Part shown: positions 9,709-16,802 of the stretch, in pieces
Layout: each line of letters starts with the position of its first letter
Numbering within the stretch: the stretch's first letter is position 1
Source: an uncultured Oscillospiraceae bacterium
GTDB lineage: Bacteria; Bacillota; Clostridia; Oscillospirales; Oscillospiraceae
Assembly: GCA_934675115.1 (NCBI GenBank)
Contig: CAKUPH010000002.1
Location: forward strand, 1 to 64,000
Reading direction: 5' to 3'
Length of the DNA: 64,000 nt
Made by a program: the position numbers and the translations under genes
The notes under the pieces: generated by a model
What the model saw: only the letters and a program-made list of their open reading frames with translations
What the model was told of the DNA's origin: nothing
Databases searched by the model: none

Positions 9709-9738
9709 TTTTCCACAGCTTCCACAAAGTTTTCCACA
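9709..9738 (+). repeat. TTCCACA repeat cluster, copy 1
   Basis: Three CCACA-ending motifs (TTTTCCACA 9709-9717, CTTCCACA to 9726, TTTTCCACA 9730-9738) are spaced 9 and 12 bp apart, with a fourth at 9667-9674. The 28 bp at 9711-9738 recur with one mismatch on the opposite strand at 36679-36706. The motif is one base from the DnaA box TTATCCACA. Confidence 0.7.
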
Positions 9739-9810
9739 AAACTGCGGAAAGCTTTTTGGTAGACATAAAAGATGTCAAGAATTATTTCTCCGCCGATTAT
9801 CACAAAAATG

Positions 9811-9849
9811 AACCCGGGCCGTGACCACGCAGGTCACAGCCCGGGTTTT
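9811..9849 (-). terminator. Terminator downstream of mnmE
   Basis: Arms AACCCGGGC/GCCCGGGTT with an inner GTGACC/GGTCAC stem (9811-9849). T-rich sequence occurs on both sides, so it can serve the leftward mnmE transcript. Confidence 0.75.
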
Positions 9850-9954
9850 ATTGGTTAAAGAAAGCCAGCAGCCCGGTCGGTGGTTATGATTTTTTTCACC
9901 GATGGGTCGGCAAACTCAGTAAGGTTTTTTGTGGCTGCGACAACAGTGCCGCCC

Positions 9955-11325
9955 TTATTTTCCCACGCAGAACCGCTCGAAGATCCGGCTGGTGATGTCC
10001 TCCCGGACGGTGCGTCCGGTGAGCTCACCCAGTGCGGACATGGCCTCCTCCACGTCGGTGAGCACCGCGTCGGGGGGAAAGCCCGCCCGCAGGGCGTCCG
10101 CCGCCCGGGCCACGGCCTGCTGGGCGCGGCCGGCCGCCTCGGCCTGCCGGGCATTGGTGAGCAGCGTCCCGGGCCGCAGGCCGGGGTCGTCGGGGAAGAA
10201 CCCGGCCACCGCCCGCTCCAGCTCATCCAGCCCCTGCCCGCTGGCGGCGGACAGGACCACCAGCGGCACGCCCTCCGGCCGGGGCACCCGGGCCATCCGG
10301 GGGGAGGGCAGGTCGGCCTTGGTGCAGACCAGCACTGTGGGTCCGTGGGCGGCAGCGGTGCGCAGCAGCTCCAGATCCTCGTCCACCCACGGCTGGGAGC
10401 CGTCCACCAGCACCAGCGCCAGCTCCGCGCGCTGGAGGGCCGCCCGGCTGCGCTCCACCCCCAGCTGCTCCACCGCGTCCTCCGAATCCCGGAGCCCGGC
10501 GGTGTCGATGAGCCGCAGCAGCGTGTCCCCGAGGGTCACCGTCTCCTCCACCGTGTCCCGGGTGGTGCCGGGGATGGGGGTGACGATGGCCCGGTCGTAG
10601 CCAACCAGTGCGTTGAATAGGGTGGACTTGCCCGCGTTGGGGCGACCCACGATGGCGCAGGGCACGCCCTCGGTCAGTGCCCGGCCCCGGCGATAGGTGG
10701 CGGCCAGCCTTTGGAGCTTTTCTCCGGCGGCAGTGAGGGCGGCGGAGATCTCCTCGGCCTCAAAGGGGTCAATGTCCTCGTCCGGGTAGTCCAGCACCGC
10801 GTGGAAGTGGGCCATGAGGTCGGTCAGGCCGTCGTACACCTCGCCGATGACGGCGGACAGCGCCCCGGACAGCTGCCCCGCCGCCTGCCGGACGGCCCCG
10901 GCGCTCCCGGCATGGATGAGGTCGGCCACCGCCTCCACCTGTGTCAGATCCAGCTGCCCATTGAGGAAGGCCCGGCGGGTGAATTCCCCGGCGAGGGCCT
11001 GCCGGGCTCCGGCGGCGAACAGGGCCTCCAGCCCCAGCGCCAGCGCGGCCGGGGAGCCGTGGCACTGAAGCTCCGCCGTGTCCTCGCCGGTGTAGCTGTG
11101 AGGGCCGTGGGACACAGTGGCAAGGCACCGGTCGATGGCCTGCCCGCCCGCGTCCCGGAGGGTGCCGTACACCAGCTGCCGGTCGGGGCGTTCCGACATG
11201 GGGCCGCCGCGGTCGGGGGTGAACACCCGGTCGATGACGGCGATGGACTCCGGCCCGGACAGCCGGAGGATACCGATGGCGGAGGGGATGGCCGCCGTGG
11301 CGATGGCGGCAATGGTATCGTTCAT
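9955..11325 (-). CDS. mnmE: tRNA modification GTPase MnmE
   Basis: MnmE works with MnmG to add the 5-carboxymethylaminomethyl group to U34 of certain tRNAs. The 456-residue protein has the N-terminal tetrahydrofolate-binding domain and a helical domain. A G domain starts near residue 220 (GRPNAGKS, IPGTTRDTVEE, DTAG, TKAD), and the C-terminal FCVGK carries the invariant cysteine. In many Firmicutes mnmE lies next to mnmG near the origin; here it stands alone. Its promoter is TTGAAA-17-TAAACT on the minus strand, back to back with the secB-like gene. Confidence 0.97.
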   Translation of the reverse strand: MNDTIAAIATAAIPSAIGILRLSGPESIAVIDRVFTPDRGGPMSERPDRQLVYGTLRDAGGQAIDRCLATVSHGPHSYTGEDTAELQCHGSPAALALGLEALFAAGARQALAGEFTRRAFLNGQLDLTQVEAVADLIHAGSAGAVRQAAGQLSGALSAVIGEVYDGLTDLMAHFHAVLDYPDEDIDPFEAEEISAALTAAGEKLQRLAATYRRGRALTEGVPCAIVGRPNAGKSTLFNALVGYDRAIVTPIPGTTRDTVEETVTLGDTLLRLIDTAGLRDSEDAVEQLGVERSRAALQRAELALVLVDGSQPWVDEDLELLRTAAAHGPTVLVCTKADLPSPRMARVPRPEGVPLVVLSAASGQGLDELERAVAGFFPDDPGLRPGTLLTNARQAEAAGRAQQAVARAADALRAGFPPDAVLTDVEEAMSALGELTGRTVREDITSRIFERFCVGK

Positions 11326-11354
11326 AAGCTCACCTCGTGGGGTTGTTTGACATC

Positions 11355-11383
11355 AGTTTACCACGCCGCCGCTCTTTTTTCAA
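11355..11383 (-). promoter_or_regulatory. Promoter of mnmE
   Basis: Minus strand TTGAAA (11383-11378), 17 bp, TAAACT (11360-11355), about 30 bp before the start codon. Confidence 0.65.
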
Positions 11384-11399
11384 CGCGGGGCGGTTTTTG

Positions 11400-11428
11400 T
11401 TGCGCCGGGGACGGGAGTGTGGTAAACT
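11400..11428 (+). promoter_or_regulatory. Promoter of the SecB-like gene
   Basis: TTGCGC (11400-11405), 17 bp, TAAACT (11423-11428). The -10 hexamer equals that of the divergent mnmE promoter. Confidence 0.55.
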
Positions 11429-11459
11429 AAGGGAAATCCAATGTCAGGAGGTTTTTTCC

Positions 11460-11864
11460 ATGATCGAGCTGAACATGATCTCTTACAAGCTGCAGGACAT
11501 GCAGTTTTTCAACAAGCTGGACAAGCCCGGTCAGGTGCAGCTGGAGAACAATTTCTCCTATTCCGTGGACTACAATAAGGAAAACACCCGCTGCATCGCC
11601 AAGCTGTACCAGTGCGTGAAGGACAAGTGCGACGACGAGAACCACAAGTTCTTCGTGTCGGTGGAGATGCTGGGCGTGTTTGACATCGTCGGCCCCGTCA
11701 CTGACGAGGACAAGAAGGAGATCCATGTGCGCACCTATCAGCAGGTGTTCCCCTATGCCGAGCTGCTGGTCAAGCAGCTGTGCGCCGCCGGCGGCATGCC
11801 CAACTTCATGCTCCTGCGCCACAAGATGGACCCGGAGCAGGTGGCTTTGAACAAGAAGCAGTAA
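11460..11864 (+). CDS. SecB-like chaperone
   Basis: The 134-residue protein resembles the SecB fold family in order and spacing. An N-terminal strand with SYKLQDMQFFNKLD is followed by a central FFVSVEMLGVFDIVG (SecB: FLVEVQQAGIF). A C-terminal EIHVRTYQQVFPYAELLVKQLCAAGGMPNFML matches the SecB block [22 protein letters not shown]. SecB keeps export proteins unfolded for SecA in Gram-negatives; in Gram-positives such proteins are rare and sometimes serve toxin-antitoxin systems. No toxin gene is next to it. AGGAGG precedes the start. It is monocistronic, with a terminator at 11878-11909. Confidence 0.7.
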   Translation: MIELNMISYKLQDMQFFNKLDKPGQVQLENNFSYSVDYNKENTRCIAKLYQCVKDKCDDENHKFFVSVEMLGVFDIVGPVTDEDKKEIHVRTYQQVFPYAELLVKQLCAAGGMPNFMLLRHKMDPEQVALNKKQ

Positions 11865-11877
11865 AAGCAGTAAAAAC

Positions 11878-11909
11878 GCCCTCATCCCGCTGGGATGAGG
11901 GCATTTTTT
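11878..11909 (+). terminator. Terminator after the SecB-like gene
   Basis: Perfect 11-bp stem GCCCTCATCCC/GGGATGAGGGC (11878-11902), loop GCT, then A and six T's. Confidence 0.9.
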
Positions 11910-11988
11910 GCTTTTTGGGCACTTTTGCGGAAAATTCATCCGGGCCTTTTCCACGCAAAAAAAGAGCCGCCCGCCTCACGAAAGACGT

Positions 11989-12405
11989 TCAGCTCTTTTC
12001 CTCGAAGGTCGCGCCGCAGGTGCGGCAGTGGACGGTGATGCGCCCCTTGCCCCGGGGCACCCGCATCTGCTGGCCGCAGTTGGGGCACTTGAAGTAGCGG
12101 TGCTCCTTGTCGCGCATCCGGGCGCGGTGGGAGTTCCAGCGGTTCCGCATGGGCCGGACGATCTGGAGGAACTTCGTGTTCTCCGCCCGCCGCCGGGCCA
12201 GATTACGGGACAGCATCCGGAACAGGGTGATGAACAGCACGATATATTCGAGAATGACCAGCGTCAGCATCACGCCGTTGGGGGCGAAGCGCTGGACGAT
12301 CATCTGGACGAGCCACAGCAACAGGTACAGCCCGAGGGTAAAGAGCCCCAGCTGATCTGTGCCGTTCCGGCCATACATAAAGCGCGCCAGCGCGTTCCGG
12401 ATCAT
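11989..12405 (-). CDS. Small membrane protein with C-terminal zinc ribbon
   Basis: This 138-residue protein is not assigned to a function. Two hydrophobic segments (about residues 18-38 and 43-63) are followed by a basic linker. A four-cysteine ribbon closes it (CPNCGQQMRVPRGKGRITVHCRTCGATFEE), of the MJ0042 or AIR-synthase-like type seen in membrane-anchored zinc-ribbon proteins. AAGGGGTGA precedes the start. It lies between the SecB-like gene and the dCMP deaminase gene, divergent from the latter. Confidence 0.7.
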   Translation of the reverse strand: MIRNALARFMYGRNGTDQLGLFTLGLYLLLWLVQMIVQRFAPNGVMLTLVILEYIVLFITLFRMLSRNLARRRAENTKFLQIVRPMRNRWNSHRARMRDKEHRYFKCPNCGQQMRVPRGKGRITVHCRTCGATFEEKS

Positions 12406-12518
12406 CAGGACTCACCCCTTTCAAAAAATACCGCACTTATTAAAGTCTAAACCTTATCATAATATCGAAAAATGACTGAGTCAATGGCAAAACCGTAAAC
12501 AATATGTGAATTTGCACA

Positions 12519-12547
12519 TTGCGCGGCAGACAAAAAGTTGCTATACT
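12519..12547 (+). promoter_or_regulatory. Promoter of the dCMP deaminase gene
   Basis: TTGCGC (12519-12524), 17 bp, extended -10 TGC TATACT (12542-12547), 39 bp before the start. Confidence 0.6.
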
Positions 12548-12585
12548 GCAAAATCAGAAGGAATCACTGCGGGGAGGCTGCGCCT

Positions 12586-13077
12586 ATGGATCGCATCGAC
12601 AAGGAAAATTATTATCTGGACATCGCGGGCACCGTGCTGGAGCGGTCCACCTGCATGCGCCGGTGCTACGGCGCCATCATCGTCAACCACGACGAGATCG
12701 TGTCCACCGGCTACAACGGTGCGCCCCGTGGGCGGCGGAACTGCGCCGATCTGGGCTACTGCACCCGGGAGGCCATGAACATCCCCTCCGGCCAGCGGTA
12801 CGAGCTGTGCCGCTCCGTCCACGCCGAGGCCAACGCCATCATCTCCGCCTCCCGCCGGGAGGTGCTGGGGGCCACGCTCTACATGGTGTGCAAGGACCCC
12901 AAGACCGGCGAGCTGCTGCCCGGCTCCACCTCCTGCTCCATGTGCCGGCGGCTCATCATCAACGCGGGCATCGAGAAGGTGGTCATCCGGGACACCCCCA
13001 CGGAGTACCGGGTGGTGGACGTCCAGCGGGAGTGGATCGACGAGGACGATTCGTTGCCGGAAAATGCTGTGCATTGA
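12586..13077 (+). CDS. dCMP deaminase (ComEB type) with altered C-terminus
   Basis: The 163-residue enzyme deaminates dCMP to dUMP for thymidylate synthesis. The zinc site is HAEANA (residues 79-84, H79 ligand, E81 proton shuttle) plus C117 and C120 in SCSMC, where relatives have PCxxC. The nucleotide-binding TGYNGAPRG is near residue 41. GGGGAGG precedes the ATG. The last codons read SLPENAVH. The sequence coding for DDSLPEN occurs again 170 bp downstream as DDSLPENM-stop, so the original 3' end seems to have been displaced by an inserted hairpin-rich repeat. Confidence 0.9.
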   Translation: MDRIDKENYYLDIAGTVLERSTCMRRCYGAIIVNHDEIVSTGYNGAPRGRRNCADLGYCTREAMNIPSGQRYELCRSVHAEANAIISASRREVLGATLYMVCKDPKTGELLPGSTSCSMCRRLIINAGIEKVVIRDTPTEYRVVDVQREWIDEDDSLPENAVH

Positions 13078-13235
13078 ACAGGGCCCCGCCTCGGCGGGAC
13101 GGCACGGGTGTGCCGTGCAAGCGTTTGCCGCAGGCAAACCTTGGCGCAAGGGCGAATTCAGTTCGCCCGCGCAAAATGGATCGGGGTCCCCGGGCGGCGG
13201 AGCCGTCTGGGGTGGACGATTCGCTGCCGGAAAAT
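13044..13235 (+). repeat. Hairpin-rich insertion flanked by a 22-bp direct repeat
   Basis: Two 22-bp copies (13044-13065 and 13214-13235, one mismatch) bracket 148 bp of small palindromes: GGCAC/GTGCC, GTTTGCC-GCA-GGCAAAC and GGGCGAA/TTCGCCC. The first copy is the end of the dCMP deaminase reading frame, and the second would restore a normal stop (DDSLPENM). This looks like a miniature, non-coding repeat element inserted with target duplication. Confidence 0.65.
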
Positions 13236-13255
13236 ATGTAACGTAATTATAAGGT

Positions 13256-13291
13256 AAAAGCGCGGAAGGCCGACGGCCTTCCGCGCTTTTT
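13256..13291. terminator. Bidirectional terminator
   Basis: Perfect 16-bp arms AAAAGCGCGGAAGGCC/GGCCTTCCGCGCTTTT with loop GAC. It serves both the dCMP deaminase gene (+) and the esterase gene (-), which converge here. Confidence 0.88.
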
Positions 13292-13302
13292 CGCGTTTCT
13301 GC

Positions 13303-15249
13303 TTACTTGCCGGGGATGGTGAGCACTGTGCCGACACGGATCATGTTGGGATTGCGGAGAACGGCGCGGTTGGCCTCATACAGCTCGGTCCAGCGGAAGC
13401 CGCTGCCCAGCAGGTTTTTGGCGATCTTCCACAGGCTGTCGCCCTTCTTCACCACATAGGTGGAGGCGGGGGCGGGCTCGGGCTGAGGCTCGGGCTTCTC
13501 GGGTGCGCCGGGGCCTTCGGTCAGCTCCACCACGGAGCCGTCCTCGCCGCGGGCGAAGCGGGACATGTACTCCCACGCCAGAGAGGCGTACACGTTGGAG
13601 CAGGCGTGGGACACGCCCTCCGCGCCCACCAGCCGGACCATGGGATTGGTGTAGCCGTCGGCGTAGAAATCGCTGATGTTGTAGCGGATGCCCTGATAGA
13701 CGCGGCTGTCGTCGGTGTCGGCCTTGTAGCCCCAGGGGTTGATGGAGTAGTCGGGGTCGCCGGCCTTGATGCCGTTGAAGGTCATGGCCGCGGAGGCCAC
13801 GTTGCCGCCCATGGCGTTGACGGCGGTGTTCCCGGCATCGTCCACGGTCACGTTCTTGTCATCGGCAAGGCCGGTGAGGAAGAAGGTGGGCATGTCGTAG
13901 GTCTCGGTATCGATGTTGAACTCGCCCAGCTTGGGGAAGCCCGCCATGGGGGCCGCGGCGGCAAAGACGCCGGCGTTCATGTAGCTGGTGAAGAAGGTGT
14001 TCATGCCGCCCATGGAGAAGCCGGTGAGGTACACCCGGGAGCGGTCGATGTTGTAGTTCTCCAGCGTCTCGTTGACGATGGTCATGACGCAGTCAACGGC
14101 CACGCCCTTGCTGGCGATGTCGTTGAGGTAGTCGGGAGCCACGAGGATGAAGCCCTCCTGAGCGGCCATGTCGGCCCAGCCGCAGGTGGCGGCGGGGCAC
14201 AGGGGGTCCTCGCTGAAGCCGTGGAGCAGCACGACCAGCGGCACGGCCTTGCCGCCGGTGTAGGAGTCGGGAACGTAGTCGTAGGCGTTGTAGTCCTTGC
14301 CGTCGTAGTTATAGGTGTGCTCCTTGACGGTGAGGCCCAGCTCGCCGTAGTTGGGCCAGGTCATGAGCACCCACTCGCTCATGTCGGCGGTGTTGATGAC
14401 CACGTTGTTGAGCATGGGGGCGCGGGTCAGGCGGGAGAGCATGGAGCCCCACGCCTCGGCGATGACCTTGGCGTCGAAGCTGCTGCCGCCGGTTTTGACG
14501 ACGACCTGCTTTTCGGTGTAGCCGCTGTTGACGAAGTGACCGGCGGCCTTCTCGCTGTCGGTGCCGTTGACGGCCTTGTAGTAATCAACGGCGGTCTGTC
14601 CGGCGTTGACCAGATAGGCGGGCAGGGCCAGCCCCTTGGCAAGGCCCTTGTCCATCTCGCCGCCGAAGGTGAGGATGCCGGCGATGCGGCCGGCGTTCTG
14701 GCTCAGCACGTTGTTGACGAAGGTGGCACCTGTGCCCTCAGCCATGATGTACTGGAGGTTGTTGTAGGTGCATCGCTTGAACTCGCCGGTGGGCGGGGTG
14801 AAGGAGATGATCTTGCCGCCGGCCAGATAGATCTGGGACTCATAGTAGACGTTCAGGTCGTCCTGAGTGAAGCCCTTGCCGTCCAGCGGGTTGGGGCAGA
14901 CGATGTACGCCGGGGCGGCCTCGGCGATGTCGATCAGGCCCATCCTCTCCAGCGCGGCGAGGGCCTCGTCCCGGCTGGCGTAGGGCTTGTCAGGGTAGAC
15001 GTAGATGACGGCGTTGAGCTGGCCGCTCATCAGGTCAAAGTCGTGGGGATCGGAGGGAGAGTACAGGTAGAAGGAATAGTCGCTTTTCGGGGTGTAGGCG
15101 CTGTCGGTGACGGCGATGTTCTCCAGCAGCTCGAACGTGCCCTTCAGTTCGCCTTTCGCCGGGGCGGCCATGGAAGGCAGTGCGCAGACGGAGAACAGCA
15201 GGGCGGCGCTCAGCACCGAGGAGACGATGCGTTTGAGTCCGATTTTCAT
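13303..15249 (-). CDS. Secreted alpha/beta-hydrolase (esterase) with C-terminal LysM
   Basis: The 648-residue precursor has a signal peptide (MKIGLKRIVSSVLSAALLFSVCALPSMAAPA) and a long N-terminal region of unknown fold. An esterase domain of the PHB-depolymerase/feruloyl-esterase type follows, with oxyanion loop VVLLHGF (about residue 340) and nucleophile elbow TGFSMGG (S412). A proline-rich linker leads to one LysM repeat (about residues 600-648, YVVKKGDSLWKIAKNLLG). LysM should hold it to peptidoglycan outside the cell. The substrate is unknown. AAGGAG is 8 nt before the chosen ATG; the frame is open 22 codons upstream. The -35/-10 is TTGTCC-17-TAAGAT. Confidence 0.82.
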   Translation of the reverse strand: MKIGLKRIVSSVLSAALLFSVCALPSMAAPAKGELKGTFELLENIAVTDSAYTPKSDYSFYLYSPSDPHDFDLMSGQLNAVIYVYPDKPYASRDEALAALERMGLIDIAEAAPAYIVCPNPLDGKGFTQDDLNVYYESQIYLAGGKIISFTPPTGEFKRCTYNNLQYIMAEGTGATFVNNVLSQNAGRIAGILTFGGEMDKGLAKGLALPAYLVNAGQTAVDYYKAVNGTDSEKAAGHFVNSGYTEKQVVVKTGGSSFDAKVIAEAWGSMLSRLTRAPMLNNVVINTADMSEWVLMTWPNYGELGLTVKEHTYNYDGKDYNAYDYVPDSYTGGKAVPLVVLLHGFSEDPLCPAATCGWADMAAQEGFILVAPDYLNDIASKGVAVDCVMTIVNETLENYNIDRSRVYLTGFSMGGMNTFFTSYMNAGVFAAAAPMAGFPKLGEFNIDTETYDMPTFFLTGLADDKNVTVDDAGNTAVNAMGGNVASAAMTFNGIKAGDPDYSINPWGYKADTDDSRVYQGIRYNISDFYADGYTNPMVRLVGAEGVSHACSNVYASLAWEYMSRFARGEDGSVVELTEGPGAPEKPEPQPEPAPASTYVVKKGDSLWKIAKNLLGSGFRWTELYEANRAVLRNPNMIRVGTVLTIPGK

Positions 15250-15280
15250 AGGGTCCACTCCTTTTTGCTTTGATAGCTTC

Positions 15281-15309
15281 ATCTTACCAAATCCGGCGGG
15301 CGGGGACAA
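15281..15309 (-). promoter_or_regulatory. Promoter of the esterase gene
   Basis: Minus strand TTGTCC (15309-15304), 17 bp, TAAGAT (15286-15281). Confidence 0.5.
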
Positions 15310-15341
15310 ACACAAGTTTTTTGAATATCACAGGAAAAACC

Positions 15342-15371
15342 TTGTGCTGTCGAAAGAAAATGTGCTATTAT
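15342..15371 (+). promoter_or_regulatory. Promoter of the short LysR gene
   Basis: TTGTGC (15342-15347), 18 bp, extended -10 TGC TATTAT (15366-15371). It is back to back with the esterase promoter, the usual layout for a LysR regulator and its target. Confidence 0.5.
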
Positions 15372-15388
15372 GTAGAAAATGACGGGGG

Positions 15389-15844
15389 ATGACGGCGTTG
15401 AATTTGAATAATCTGCGGTGCTTTCTGACAGTGGTAGAGACGGGCTCCATCTCCCGGGCGGCGAAGGAGGGCTTCGTGACCCAACAGGCCGTCAGTGAGC
15501 AGATCCGGCGGCTGGAGCAGGACTTCCAGACGCCCCTTCTGGAGCGCACCCGGCCCGTCCAGCTCCCGGCGGGGCGGTTCTGCGGCCCGGGGCGGGTGAA
15601 TGCCGCGGGCCTTGCGGACATGGATCTGGTGCTGTACCGCTGCTCCGCCGGGCTGGAGGCCGCCGTGCTGCCGGAGCACTACGCCCGGATGGCCTTCGCG
15701 GGCAGCGGCGATGTTTGTATTTTCCCCATCGTGCCGGAGATTGCCGCCTTTCAGGTAGGGGTGGGCGTGTGGCGGGACCGCCCGGTCAGTACCGCCGCCC
15801 GGGCGTTCATCCGGCTGGCCCGGGAGGAACTGGCCGGTATGTGA
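15389..15844 (+). pseudogene. Internally deleted LysR-family regulator
   Basis: The first 65 residues are a normal LysR helix-turn-helix (LNNLRCFLTVVETGSISRAAKEGFVTQQAVSEQIRRLEQD... LLERTRPVQL). The protein then jumps, in frame, to what looks like the very end of a LysR effector domain (VCIFPIVPEIAAFQVGVGVWRDRPVSTAARAFIRLAREEL). At 151 residues it lacks roughly half of the usual 300, so the ligand-binding fold is missing. It may be a decayed gene or a small DNA-binding remnant. The start is uncertain: ATG at 15389 has GGGGG directly before it, and TTG at 15398 is better spaced. It is divergent from the esterase gene. Confidence 0.65.
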
Positions 15845-15921
15845 GCCGGTGAATATTATATAATGTGCCGCCGGAGTGGGGAACCGCTCCGGCATTTTCC
15901 CGTTTTCCCCGCCGAAATGAA

Positions 15922-15950
15922 AAATCTTAATGAAATCTTCAGAAGATTTC
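15922..15950 (+). promoter_or_regulatory. Operator upstream of bceAB
   Basis: A perfect 19-bp palindrome GAAATCTTC-A-GAAGATTTC (15932-15950) ends 2 bp before the -35 box. AAATCTT is also present as a direct repeat 11 bp apart (15922-15928, 15933-15939), a spacing typical of OmpR-type response regulators. Confidence 0.6.
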
Positions 15951-15952
15951 TA

Positions 15953-15981
15953 TTGTTTTCCCCCTCGGCCGCGTATATACT
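15953..15981 (+). promoter_or_regulatory. Promoter of bceAB
   Basis: TTGTTT (15953-15958), 17 bp, TATACT (15976-15981), directly downstream of the palindrome. Confidence 0.6.
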
Positions 15982-16034
15982 GACTGTACCAATACGGTTA
16001 ATACAGCTAACGCGGAAAACGAGAGGAGAACCCT

Positions 16035-16802
16035 ATGCCCATCCTTGAAGTCGAACATGTAAAAAAGATCTATTCCACCCGCTTCGGCGGGCAGAAGGTG
16101 GAGGCGCTGGCCGACGTGTCATTCACCGTGGAGGAAGGGGAGTACATCGCCATCATGGGCGAGTCCGGCTCCGGTAAGACCACCCTGCTGAACATTCTGG
16201 CCGCCCTCGACCGGCCCACCGCCGGGGCGGTGCGTCTGGCGGGCCGGGATCTGGCCGGGGTGAAGGAGCGGGACATGGCCGCCTTCCGCCGGGACAACCT
16301 GGGCTTTGTGTTTCAGGATTTCAACCTGCTGGACACCTTTTCCCTCCGGGACAACATTCTCCTGCCCCTTGTGCTGGCGGGGAAGAAGTACCCGGAGATG
16401 GAGGAGCGGCTGGAGCCGCTGGCCCGGACGCTGGGGATTCAGGAGCTGCTGGACAAGTACCCCTACGAGGTGTCCGGCGGCCAGAAGCAGCGCTGCGCCG
16501 TGGCCCGTGCCCTCATTACCCGGCCCCAGATCGTGCTGGCCGACGAGCCCACCGGGGCGCTGGACTCCCGTGCGGCGGACAGCCTGATGGACCTCTTCGC
16601 CGCCGTCAACCGGGCGGGGCAGACGGTGCTCATGGTCACCCACTCCACCGCCGCCGCCAGCCGGGCGGGCCGGGTGCTGTTCATCCGGGACGGCCGGGTG
16701 TACTACGAGATCCGCCGGGAAAACCGGAGCGGCGGCGACATGTACCGCCTGATCTCCGAGACCCTCACCCGCCTTGCCGCCGGAGGTGAGACCCTTGCGT
16801 AA
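16035..16802 (+). CDS. BceA-type ABC transporter ATPase
   Basis: The 255-residue nucleotide-binding subunit has Walker A GESGSGKT, Q-loop FQDFNLL, signature VSGGQKQR, Walker B IVLADEPTGALD and H-loop VTHS. It belongs to the BceA/MacB class that partners FtsX-like permeases and counters cell-wall-active peptides such as bacitracin. The gene has AGGAG before its ATG and its stop overlaps the start of the permease gene. Such modules normally carry their own two-component system; none is adjacent here. The upstream operator suggests control by a response regulator encoded elsewhere. Confidence 0.9.
   Translation: MPILEVEHVKKIYSTRFGGQKVEALADVSFTVEEGEYIAIMGESGSGKTTLLNILAALDRPTAGAVRLAGRDLAGVKERDMAAFRRDNLGFVFQDFNLLDTFSLRDNILLPLVLAGKKYPEMEERLEPLARTLGIQELLDKYPYEVSGGQKQRCAVARALITRPQIVLADEPTGALDSRAADSLMDLFAAVNRAGQTVLMVTHSTAAASRAGRVLFIRDGRVYYEIRRENRSGGDMYRLISETLTRLAAGGETLA

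Larger units (their letters stand above)
9430..9954. other. Long intergenic region with hairpins and DnaA-box-like repeats
   Basis: No convincing gene is present. The region contains a GC hairpin at 9469-9485, a second hairpin with arms GGATCAAA/TTTGATCC at 9489-9520, a cluster of TTCCACA repeats at 9668-9738 and a terminator at 9811-9849. A 103-codon open frame on the minus strand is arginine- and phenylalanine-rich and lacks a ribosome site, so I do not call it. Confidence 0.6.

Noticed and set aside
9492-9803. A 103-codon minus-strand frame in the mnmE downstream region
   Set aside because: It has no ribosome site and biased Arg/Phe/Ala content, and it runs through two hairpins and the TTCCACA repeats.
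13606-15273. A 555-codon plus-strand frame opposite the esterase gene
   Set aside because: It is a shadow frame: Val/Gly/His-rich, no start signal, while the minus strand has a signal peptide, a catalytic motif and LysM.
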